Positions 57,992 to 64,000 of a stretch of 64,000 nucleotides of DNA are shown here, one piece after another (the first letter of the stretch is position 1; each line of letters starts with the position of its first letter). This DNA comes from Bacillota bacterium (lineage in GTDB: Bacteria > Bacillota > Bacilli > Paenibacillales > Paenibacillaceae): positions 42,299-106,298 of the forward strand of contig JAEWPC010000060.1 of the NCBI GenBank assembly GCA_023460795.1, in the 5' to 3' direction. Position numbers and translations under genes: made by a program. The notes beneath the pieces were generated by a model that saw only the letters and a program-made list of their open reading frames with translations, searched no databases and was not told where the DNA came from.

Positions 57992-58636
57992 TTATATCGT
58001 CCTTATTTTGATATCTCCTACGAGATAAAATAGCTGAAGTTTCAATTGCGTCTCCCGAGTATCGAAATCAGGCGATTTCCATGAGAAACGATGGAACATT
58101 CCGCCTTCCTTCTTATCCTTGAACGAAATTTGTCCGAGCAGCACCGACGCTTCCACTTCGAGTCCGTAATCGTCGGGAACGATGACGTCCACGTTGCCGG
58201 CAATGCCCTGAAGCACGATCGTAATCCGTCGATCCTCCGGCACCGCCAGCGTCATATCCATTCGCACCTCGCCGATTGCATGCCAGAAGCTCATCGAATG
58301 AAGCAGCCACGACCGTTCATCCCACCTCATGTTCAGGAACAGCTGATGTTTGCTGACGTAAGTACCGGCCGTAGGAGGCTTTGCCCGCAAATAGTATATG
58401 CCGAGCGAGATCAGGACGACGAGCGCGAATAACGCGAACTGATTCACGATCAGTACGAGTATGCTAATCGCGATAATGACGAAAGAAAGTCTTGATCGGT
58501 CCCAGCGGTAACGGTCCATGGCGATGATTAATAATACGACCGCGTTAACCGTCGCGTAACCCGCTATGGCGCCTAGCGCAAGATAAATACCGGCTGCAAT
58601 AATCAACATCGCGTTCCTGGACATAGGCATTCTCAT
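57992..58636 (-). CDS. liaF: LiaF-like inhibitor of LiaRS
   Basis: A 214-residue membrane protein with about four N-terminal spans (AMLIIAAGIYLALGAIAGY onward) and a C-terminal beta-helix-like DUF2154 region (LQGIAGNVDVIVPDDYGLEV, FYLVGDIKIRTI). LiaF keeps LiaS off without stress. AAGGAGGTG lies 9 bases before ATG. The 141-base gap upstream holds a hairpin and a possible internal promoter. Confidence 0.88.
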   Translation of the reverse strand: MRMPMSRNAMLIIAAGIYLALGAIAGYATVNAVVLLIIAMDRYRWDRSRLSFVIIAISILVLIVNQFALFALVVLISLGIYYLRAKPPTAGTYVSKHQLFLNMRWDERSWLLHSMSFWHAIGEVRMDMTLAVPEDRRITIVLQGIAGNVDVIVPDDYGLEVEASVLLGQISFKDKKEGGMFHRFSWKSPDFDTRETQLKLQLFYLVGDIKIRTI

Positions 58637-58680
58637 ATCGGGTTACACCTCCTTGCGAATCTCGCCTTATCTCGTAGCGA

Positions 58681-58707
58681 AAGCCATAACGGAGATTCCG
58701 TTATGGC
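58681..58707 (-). promoter_or_regulatory. Stem-loop between the PspA and liaF genes
   Basis: GCCATAACGGA pairs with TCCGTTATGGC around a 3-base loop, without a strong T-run. A TATGAT box lies about 40 bases upstream (minus strand). It may be a partial terminator separating the stress effectors from liaFSR. Confidence 0.5.
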
Positions 58708-58777
58708 GTGAATGATCGACAGCGCACTTTGACATCATAGCATAACTTGGCAACGCCGAGAATGCATGATTATTCGA

Positions 58778-59452
58778 CTATTCGTTCGTTCCGATCCGAT
58801 TTTTCAGCTCTTGCAGCTCTTGCTCGACACGGAAGCTCTTCTCCGGATCGAGGTGAGTCGGCGCGCCGGCATACGGGGAATTCGGAATGCGCGCGACTTC
58901 GGCTTCCGCCTCCATCTGCATGATCTTTTCCTCCATCCGGTGGAACCCGCGGGACGCGTTGCCGCTTTCGATCGTATGGAGCGAGCTGACTTGCGCCATT
59001 TGTTTGCGAGCTTTGGCCATCTGAGCACGGGCTGCCAGCTCGTTGCGCTTGTTGCGGAGTTTGTAGTATTCCTCTTTCATCTCGTGCAACTGCGCGGTCA
59101 ATTCGGTGACTTGCGCATAAGCCTGACCGTGCAAGTTCGTCAATTCCTCCGCCTGGCGGGTAAATTGTACTTTGTCCTCCAACAGTTTGCGCGCCAAGCC
59201 TTCGTTACCGTTACGCAGAACGAGCTCTGCTTGCCCTTCGCGCTCAGCCGAGAGACGAATGGATTCGTCCAAGCGATGCTTCATCCGGCGTTCGGCGGCC
59301 ATTTGCTTCGCTACGGTTACTTCCGCATCGTGGATTTCTTTCTCCATGTCCCGAATGTACTGGTTGATCATGACGATCGGATCCTCTAATTTGTCCAGCC
59401 AATCATGCATCGAAGCTTTCGTCATATCCTTCATTCTTTGAAATACACCCAT
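58778..59452 (-). CDS. PspA/IM30 family protein (LiaH-like)
   Basis: A 224-residue, almost entirely coiled-coil protein of the PspA/IM30/LiaH family (MGVFQRMKDMTKASMHDWLDK start, MINQYIRDMEKEIHDAEVTV). It binds and protects damaged membrane. A strong GAAAGGAGAA precedes the start. It is the second of two PspA paralogues in the operon and lies 2 bases after the PspC gene. Confidence 0.9.
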   Translation of the reverse strand: MGVFQRMKDMTKASMHDWLDKLEDPIVMINQYIRDMEKEIHDAEVTVAKQMAAERRMKHRLDESIRLSAEREGQAELVLRNGNEGLARKLLEDKVQFTRQAEELTNLHGQAYAQVTELTAQLHEMKEEYYKLRNKRNELAARAQMAKARKQMAQVSSLHTIESGNASRGFHRMEEKIMQMEAEAEVARIPNSPYAGAPTHLDPEKSFRVEQELQELKNRIGTNE

Positions 59453-59454
59453 CG

Positions 59455-59961
59455 TTATTCTCCTTTCGATTCCCTCTCGATTTTGTTGAGTTTAGCTTTA
59501 AGCTCTTCGATCTCCTTGCGCAGCGCCTTCGTCTCCATCTCCTCCATCATCTTGTCGATCTCCTGCGCCGGTCTCGATACTGGAGTAGCTTGCGCCGTAT
59601 ATACAGGCGGCTTCCCGTAATCCGGGGCCGGCGGACGTGGAGGCTGCGGAGGCACCGGCGGTTGCGAAGCATGGCTCCACGAAGGACCATGGTTAGACCA
59701 GTTCTGCGAGCCGTATGGAGGCTGCTCGCGTCCTCCCCAGCCGTATGGCGGAGGCGTCGATCCGTATCCGCCGTGAACCGGATCTTGAGGGATGACGAAG
59801 CCGGCGATAATGTACACCAGTACAACGGAACCCGCCGAGAACATGGCTACGATAATGAGCAATACGCGAAGCAAAGTCGTGTCTACGCCGAAGTACTCCC
59901 CTAATCCCCCGCAAATCCCGAATATCTTCTTATCTCGTGTCGAACGGTAAAGCTTACGCAT
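59455..59961 (-). CDS. PspC-domain protein with proline/tyrosine-rich linker and coiled-coil tail
   Basis: A 168-residue protein: a PspC domain with one membrane helix (KKIFGICGGLGEYFGVDTTL, VLLIIVAMFSAGSVVLVYII), a Pro/Gly/Tyr/Trp-rich disordered section (residues 65-125) and a C-terminal coiled coil (MMEEMETKALRKEIEELKAK). The coiled coil may bind the neighbouring PspA proteins. It overlaps the upstream pspA-like gene by 8 bases. Confidence 0.87.
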   Translation of the reverse strand: MRKLYRSTRDKKIFGICGGLGEYFGVDTTLLRVLLIIVAMFSAGSVVLVYIIAGFVIPQDPVHGGYGSTPPPYGWGGREQPPYGSQNWSNHGPSWSHASQPPVPPQPPRPPAPDYGKPPVYTAQATPVSRPAQEIDKMMEEMETKALRKEIEELKAKLNKIERESKGE

Positions 59962-60628
59962 CGGATCCTCCTCCCTGCTGCAGTCTTCGTTTCATCGCGT
60001 CAAGCTCATGCTCGATCGAATGTTGGGCGAAGGAATCAGCATATGTGGTTTCATGTCCCGCTCTCCGCAAATCGCGCAGGCTGCGGGCCTCTAGTTCGAT
60101 ATCGGTCAGACGGTCGTCGATCGTCCGGAACATTCTCGAGGTATCCGGACCGCCCGAACCGAATTTGGAATTCAAGCGCTGCTGCAATCGCAGCGATTCC
60201 ATCTTAGCGACGTAGAATTGGCGCCTGTCGTACACGGTCCGATACTCCGAGCGAAGCTCTAGCAGCAGCCGCTCCAGCTCCGCGAGGTCTTGCTTGCTCT
60301 GATCGTATAGCTTGCCGTAATTGTCCGCTTGCGTCTCGTGCATGACTTTCTCTTGAAGAGCCAACCTCGCCAATTCCTCCTCGCCGGCTTTCAGCGCGGT
60401 TACCGCTTGTTGCTCTCTCTTCGCTACCCATTGCTGCGCGTCTTTCCATTGTCTATAGAGGTGCTCGGTGTGCACCGCGTACTGACGCTGCAAGCTTTCG
60501 CTTTGTACGATCTCTTGGTGCGTCGACCACAGGAACTGATCGATTACGCTTACCGGATCTTCCGACTGGCTGAGCCGTTCGTTCATATTGGCCGCCGTGA
60601 GATCCCTAACCCTTCTCATTACGCTCAT
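59954..60628 (-). CDS. PspA/IM30 family protein, divergent paralogue
   Basis: A 224-residue coiled-coil protein with the PspA start (MRRVRDLTAANMNERLSQSE, VIDQFLWSTHQEIVQSESL) but clearly different from the PspA at 58778; the two have equal length. It follows the LiaI-like gene by 15 bases and overlaps the PspC gene. Two PspA proteins with one PspC suggest a mixed oligomer or separate membrane targets. Confidence 0.85.
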   Translation of the reverse strand: MSVMRRVRDLTAANMNERLSQSEDPVSVIDQFLWSTHQEIVQSESLQRQYAVHTEHLYRQWKDAQQWVAKREQQAVTALKAGEEELARLALQEKVMHETQADNYGKLYDQSKQDLAELERLLLELRSEYRTVYDRRQFYVAKMESLRLQQRLNSKFGSGGPDTSRMFRTIDDRLTDIELEARSLRDLRRAGHETTYADSFAQHSIEHELDAMKRRLQQGGGSDA

Positions 60629-60643
60629 TAACTTTGTTACCCC

Positions 60644-60934
60644 CTATGCTCTAGAGTTTCTACGCAGCATCGATACGCCGAAAATAATCAGCGCTGCCGC
60701 GGCTACCCAGACGAACAAGTGGGATAGTTGACCGAGCAGCATGATTCCGCCGATTACCCCAAGTACGCCCCCAAGAAGCCGACTGCCGTTGTTCCAAGCC
60801 ATGACGCCTAGCAAGAAGATAAGAATCGGGATCAGAAGCCCAAAGAAAAATCCAAGTCCGATGCCCAACTTGCTGAGAATGATGAGACCGCCGAATCCGA
60901 TCAACAGGATCGCAAGTCCGTTTCCGCTTCGCAT
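60644..60934 (-). CDS. LiaI-like small membrane protein
   Basis: A 96-residue protein of about three hydrophobic segments (GLAILLIGFGGLIILSKLG, FFFGLLIPILIFLLGVMAW, HLFVWVAAAALIIFGVSML), as in LiaI and the N-terminal part of LiaF. ATG 60934 lies 8 bases after GAGGTGA; an in-frame GTG at 60946 lies inside that site. It is the first gene of the operon. A possible promoter (TTATGC, 17 bases, TACAAT) is at about 60984-61012. Confidence 0.83.
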   Translation of the reverse strand: MRSGNGLAILLIGFGGLIILSKLGIGLGFFFGLLIPILIFLLGVMAWNNGSRLLGGVLGVIGGIMLLGQLSHLFVWVAAAALIIFGVSMLRRNSRA

Positions 60935-61051
60935 CTTTCGCTTCACCTCATTTCGTTTGTTTCGTTTGCTTTATGAACTCATTGTAAACCTCCGCGCCTT
61001 TTCGCATAACGGACCCGCGTATGTTTTTGACCCTGGACTGTAGTCGAGTAC

Positions 61052-61153
61052 GTATACCGCCTTAAGGCTTTTCCTTGTACGACCTAAGGTTAAGGCAGCT
61101 TGGCAACTATTGAGGGTTTGATCTTCCCTGACCTTATGTTAGCCTAGGTATAC
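61052..61153 (+). promoter_or_regulatory. Structured leader of the NlpC/P60 gene, riboswitch-like
   Basis: Nested pairings can be drawn: GTATACC (61052-61058) with GGTATAC (61147-61153), AGGCT (61065-61069) with AGCCT (61141-61145), TAAGGT (61085-61090) with ACCTTA (61131-61136), AGGG (61113-61116) with CCCT (61126-61129). The outer stem ends 7 bases before GGAGGTGAG, the ribosome-binding site. It does not match ydaO or GEMM consensus motifs I know. Confidence 0.4.
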
Positions 61154-61174
61154 ATCATATGGAGGTGAGGCAAC

Positions 61175-61849
61175 TTGAGAAAACAAGTCATGGGATTGCT
61201 AGCCGCGGGTTTATTGGTAAGCGGACTTTCAGCCGTTCCGATGTCGGTATCGGCTGCTTCCTTCGATCATGAATCCGCCAATCGTTCATCATGGATGGAT
61301 TGGATGTCTTATTGGAACGGTTACGATGCTCCTACGGAACCAAGTTCCGATAATCAGCCAACGAACGACGCGGGCAACGTTACGGACAACCCGGATACGG
61401 CGTCCGATGAGATCGAGAAGGTCATTGCCGAAGGGATGAAGCATTTAGGTACGCCGTACGAGTATGCATCGAATCGCAGCACGGCCAAGACCTTCGATTG
61501 CTCGGATTTCGTTCGGTGGGTGTTCAATGAAGCGATTACCGTCAAATTGCCTGCCGATTCGCGTCAGCAAGGCGCTTTCGTGAAGGAGAACCACCCGAGT
61601 TCCGTACAGACGGACTGGCATCAATTGAAACGCGGCGATCTGATGTTCTTCATGTCTTACGAGGGATCTGACGAGGCTTCTTACAAGAGCGTGGACAAGT
61701 CATCGCAGCGGATTACCCACGTGGGAATCTACTTGGGCAATGGCACTATCCTCCACACTTATTCCAAGGCTAGCGGAGGCGTAACGACCAGCACCATCGA
61801 AGGGACGCAATGGGAGCATCGCTTCCTGTTCGGCGGCAGCGCCATATAA
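61175..61849 (+). CDS. Secreted NlpC/P60 endopeptidase
   Basis: A 224-residue cell-wall hydrolase with a signal peptide (MRKQVMGLLAAGLLVSGLSA, cleavage near SAAS), a short acidic linker and a C-terminal NlpC/P60 domain: catalytic cysteine in FDCSDFVRW, histidine in ITHVGIYLGNG and the polar residue in HTYSK. It cuts gamma-D-Glu-diamino acid bonds in peptidoglycan. TTG 61175 lies 5 bases after GGAGGTGAG. The structured leader upstream may control it. Confidence 0.88.
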   Translation: MRKQVMGLLAAGLLVSGLSAVPMSVSAASFDHESANRSSWMDWMSYWNGYDAPTEPSSDNQPTNDAGNVTDNPDTASDEIEKVIAEGMKHLGTPYEYASNRSTAKTFDCSDFVRWVFNEAITVKLPADSRQQGAFVKENHPSSVQTDWHQLKRGDLMFFMSYEGSDEASYKSVDKSSQRITHVGIYLGNGTILHTYSKASGGVTTSTIEGTQWEHRFLFGGSAI

Positions 61850-61856
61850 AACGAAT

Positions 61857-61883
61857 AAAACCTCCACGGCTGTGGAGGTTTTC
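61857..61883 (+). terminator. Terminator of the NlpC/P60 gene
   Basis: AAAACCTCCAC pairs perfectly with GTGGAGGTTTT around GGCT. Confidence 0.9.
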
Positions 61884-61892
61884 CTGTATACC

Positions 61893-61909
61893 TATATCCC
61901 CTTCGCTCA
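61893..61909 (+). repeat. Fragment of the transposase-associated repeat
   Basis: ATATCCCCTTCGCTCA (61894-61909) matches 16 bases of the left-type core exactly, but the outer TTACAACG and the ending GG are replaced. It lies between the NlpC/P60 terminator and the tRNA cluster, again in a gene-free position. Confidence 0.6.
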
Positions 61910-62016
61910 TCGGATTCGGCACTATGGGCAAGCAATCCGAATGGGGCGGTGTAGATGGCTTCAGCAGCAGGTTGTAAGTTGTGCCTTCTTACGCTCCCAT
62001 CGCTGCTTTGAAATAC

Positions 62017-62050
62017 AAAAAAAGCTTCAGGATCCAAGATCCTAAAGCTG
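62017..62050 (-). terminator. Terminator of the rRNA-tRNA operon
   Basis: On the minus strand AGCTTTAGGATC pairs with GATCCTGAAGCT around TTG and is followed by TTTTTTTG. Confidence 0.88.
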
Positions 62051-62064
62051 TTCTTATTCAAGTA

Positions 62065-62150
<86 letters not shown>

Positions 62151-62160
62151 ATATTGTAAG

Positions 62161-62237
62161 TGGCGCGCCCTAAGAGATTCGAACTCCTGGCCTTTAGATT
62201 CGTAGTCTAACGCTCTATCCAGCTGAGCTAAGGGCGC
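62161..62237 (-). tRNA. tRNA-Arg (ACG)
   Basis: 77 bases; anticodon stem-loop TTAGA-CTACGAA-TCTAA; CCA encoded. Confidence 0.93.
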
Positions 62238-62251
62238 GTATATTCAGTTAT

Positions 62252-62325
62252 TGGAGGCGCCACCCAGACTCGAACTGGGGGTAAAGCTTTTGCAGAGCTC
62301 TGCCTTACCACTTGGCTATGGCGCC
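62252..62325 (-). tRNA. tRNA-Cys (GCA)
   Basis: 74 bases; anticodon loop CTGCAAA; CCA encoded. Confidence 0.93.
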
Positions 62326-62337
62326 GAGAAAACAAAG

Positions 62338-62412
62338 TGGAGCGGAAAACGGGATTCGAACCCGCGACCTTCTCGTTGGCAACGAGATGCTCTACCACTG
62401 AGCTATTTCCGC
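62338..62412 (-). tRNA. tRNA-Gly (GCC)
   Basis: 75 bases; anticodon stem-loop TCTCG-TTGCCAA-CGAGA; CCA encoded. Confidence 0.93.
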
Positions 62413-62417
62413 GTAAA

Positions 62418-62492
62418 TGGCAGGGAATCAAGGATTCGAACCTTGGAATGACGGAGTCAAAGTCCGTTGCCTTACCGCTTGGCTAATTCCCT
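62418..62492 (-). tRNA. tRNA-Gln (TTG)
   Basis: 75 bases; anticodon stem-loop ACGGA-CTTTGAC-TCCGT; CCA encoded. Confidence 0.92.
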
Positions 62493-62510
62493 ATGCTTGA
62501 ATGAAATTAA

Positions 62511-62587
62511 TGGGGCGATCGAGGGGACTTGAACCCCCGAATGCCGGAGCCACAATCCGGTGCGTTGACCTCTTCGCCACGACCGCC
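62511..62587 (-). tRNA. tRNA-His (GTG)
   Basis: 77 bases including the extra 5' G typical of tRNA-His; anticodon loop TTGTGGC; CCA encoded. Confidence 0.92.
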
Positions 62588-62600
62588 ATGGTCATTCAAT

Positions 62601-62674
62601 TGGCAGGGGCAGCAGGAATTGAACCCACACTAACGGTTTTGGAGACCGCTGTTCTACCCTTAAACTATGCCCCT
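62601..62674 (-). tRNA. tRNA-Trp (CCA)
   Basis: 74 bases; anticodon loop CTCCAAA; 3' CCA encoded. Confidence 0.93.
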
Positions 62675-62684
62675 AAGATAAAAC

Positions 62685-62769
62685 TGGTGGAGGCTGATGG
62701 ATTTGAACCACCGAACCGTGAAGGAACAGATTTACAGTCTGCCGCGTTTGGCCACTTCGCTAAGCCTCC
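62685..62769 (-). tRNA. tRNA-Tyr (GTA)
   Basis: 85 bases, class II; anticodon stem-loop GCAGA-CTGTAAA-TCTGT; CCA encoded. Confidence 0.93.
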
Positions 62770-62786
62770 ACGACTTAAGAGAAAAC

Positions 62787-62862
<76 letters not shown>

Positions 62863-62884
62863 ATGTTGTAAATGAAGTTGTAAA

Positions 62885-62960
62885 TGGTGGCTCGAGACGG
62901 AATCGAACCGCCGACACGAGGATTTTCAGTCCTCTGCTCTACCAGCTGAGCTATCGAGCC
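62885..62960 (-). tRNA. tRNA-Phe (GAA)
   Basis: 76 bases; anticodon stem-loop GAGGA-CTGAAAA-TCCTC; CCA encoded. Confidence 0.93.
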
Positions 62961-62970
62961 AAGAATAAAG

Positions 62971-63047
62971 TGGCGGAGCCGACGGGATTCGAACCCGCGG
63001 TCTCCTGCGTGACAGGCAGGCATGTTAGGCCACTACACCACGGCTCC
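62971..63047 (-). tRNA. tRNA-Asp (GTC)
   Basis: 77 bases; anticodon stem-loop CCTGC-CTGTCAC-GCAGG; CCA encoded. Confidence 0.93.
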
Positions 63048-63078
63048 GCGATCTTTCCTCGGTAATCAGCCGAGAGAT

Positions 63079-63158
<80 letters not shown>

Positions 63159-63202
63159 TCGTTAGTAGTTACTCTATTCTGTTATCTCAAGGCGACTTAC
63201 AT

Positions 63203-63232
63203 ATCATAACCTAACTCAGTTACCGATTGCAA
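63203..63232 (-). promoter_or_regulatory. Internal promoter in the tRNA cluster
   Basis: In the 109-base gap between tRNA-Glu and tRNA-fMet the minus strand has TTGCAA (63227-63232), 18 bases and TATGAT (63203-63208). It would make twelve tRNAs independent of the rRNA promoters. Confidence 0.5.
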
Positions 63233-63267
63233 CCCTCAATTTATGGTAATTCTTCATTGAGGAATGA

Positions 63268-63342
63268 TGGTGACCCCTAGGGGATTCGAACCCCTGTTAC
63301 CTCCGTGAAAGGGAGGTGTCTTAACCGCTTGACCAAGGGGCC
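63268..63342 (-). tRNA. tRNA-Glu (TTC)
   Basis: 75 bases; anticodon stem-loop CCTCC-CTTTCAC-GGAGG; CCA encoded. Confidence 0.93.
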
Positions 63343-63382
63343 ACGCTGCTGGACTACCGATTGCATAATTGCTAAAGCATTA

Positions 63383-63474
63383 TGGCGGAGAGAGAGGGAT
63401 TCGAACCCTCGAGACGCTTTAGGCGCCTACACGATTTCCAATCGTGCTCCTTCGACCAACTCGGACACCTCTCC
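63383..63474 (-). tRNA. tRNA-Ser (GGA)
   Basis: 92 bases, class II with long variable arm; anticodon stem-loop CACGA-TTGGAAA-TCGTG; CCA encoded. Confidence 0.93.
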
Positions 63475-63478
63475 ATAA

Positions 63479-63554
63479 TGGCTCCCCGAACAGGACTCGA
63501 ACCTGTGACAACTCGATTAACAGTCGAGTGCTCTACCAACTGAGCTATCAGGGA
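63479..63554 (-). tRNA. tRNA-Asn (GTT)
   Basis: 76 bases; anticodon stem-loop CTCGA-CTGTTAA-TCGAG; CCA encoded. It is the first tRNA after 5S rRNA. Confidence 0.93.
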
Positions 63555-63570
63555 ATGTTAGATGACTTCA

Positions 63571-63687
63571 GCCTGGCAACGTCCTACTCTCCCAGGACCC
63601 TGCGGTCCAAGTACCATCGGCGCTGGAGGTCTTAACGGTCGTGTTCGGGATGGGTACGCGTGGAACCCCTCCGCCATCGCCACCAGA
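63571..63687 (-). rRNA. rrf: 5S ribosomal RNA
   Basis: The minus strand shows the typical 5S start GGTGGCGATGGCGGAGGGGT, the loop CCCATCCCGAACACG and the end GGACGTTGCCAGGC. Ends are set by the terminal helix and are good to a few bases. Confidence 0.93.
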
Positions 63688-63833
63688 CCAGAAGTCATGT
63701 GGATCAAGGCTTGCGCCTTGAAAACTGGATGCGAAATCGAGCAGCTTTAGCTGGCTCGAACCGTAAAGCCTGTTAAGGCGATACGACCAAAGCGTTGGTG
63801 AAAGTTTGAAACATCCTGGCCATCCGTATCTTT

Positions 63834-64000
<167 letters not shown>

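Noticed and set aside
61052..61153. c-di-AMP (ydaO) or GEMM riboswitch
   Set aside because: The conserved sequence blocks of those classes are not present; only a generic structured leader can be supported.

Overview
The window is about 64 kb of moderately GC-rich DNA from a spore-forming Firmicute, most likely Paenibacillaceae (Paenibacillus or Cohnella). The signs are sporulation genes (ylbJ, yunB, a lytH-type peptidase), the Bacillus-type neighbourhoods lipA-yutD, yhbD-yhbE-yhbF and liaIHFSR, many YesM/YesN two-component systems beside sugar ABC importers that lack their own ATPase, an S-layer-anchored polysaccharide lyase, and a Bacillus-order tRNA cluster downstream of an rRNA operon. 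The assignment is inferred from gene content only.

Layout. 1-2.1 kb: end of an unknown gene, a small hypothetical gene, then an IS1595-like transposase-derived gene (926-1837). That gene has a good sigma-A promoter with a near-perfect LexA/DinR box at the expected start of transcription, and is flanked by arms of a short repeat family: two copies on the left, and a four-unit tandem array in the opposite orientation on the right. A compact palindromic form of the repeat lies at 47.2 kb and a fragment at 61.9 kb. This is the most unusual part of the window. 2.1-9.7 kb: housekeeping genes (M3 oligopeptidase, zinc-binding small protein, DUF2225 protein, truncated haemoglobin, ylbJ, NAD kinase, a YutD protein with a long disordered tail, lipoyl synthase). 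9.7-16.4 kb: sugar-uptake block (two permeases, binding protein, YesN regulator, YesM kinase) lying between lipA and lytH, which are neighbours in Bacillus subtilis. 16.5-23.2 kb: lytH, yunB, an AraC regulator with a divergent GH42 beta-galactosidase, an rRNA methyltransferase and a K+ channel regulator. A 12-bp motif upstream of the GH42 gene recurs upstream of the binding protein at 12.9 kb, suggesting one regulon.

23.2-45.8 kb: a polysaccharide-utilisation region. It has two YesM/YesN pairs, an SGNH hydrolase, a 1820-residue SLH-anchored PL8 lyase, a complete ABC importer with cre-like sites, an FAD oxidoreductase divergent from a LacI regulator, a GH88 unsaturated glucuronyl hydrolase and a second, LplABC-like importer. 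PL8 lyase plus GH88 fits breakdown of a uronic-acid polymer such as xanthan or a glycosaminoglycan.

45.9-61.9 kb: an orphan phnM-like amidohydrolase, release factor 3, a 27-residue holin-like type I toxin with a candidate antisense RNA, an ECF sigma factor divergent from a clpP paralogue, the bactofilin operon yhbDEF with a MerR-like promoter architecture, an AraC/GyrI regulator, a cyclase-family hydrolase, glucose-6-phosphate dehydrogenase, an expanded Lia/Psp envelope-stress operon with two PspA proteins and a PspC protein, and an NlpC/P60 endopeptidase behind a structured leader. 62.0-64.0 kb: fifteen tRNA genes, 5S rRNA and the 3' end of 23S rRNA, all on the minus strand. The longest gene-free stretch, 583-925, holds two promoters, a 20-bp-period direct repeat, two repeat arms and the LexA box; no other gap exceeds 300 bp.
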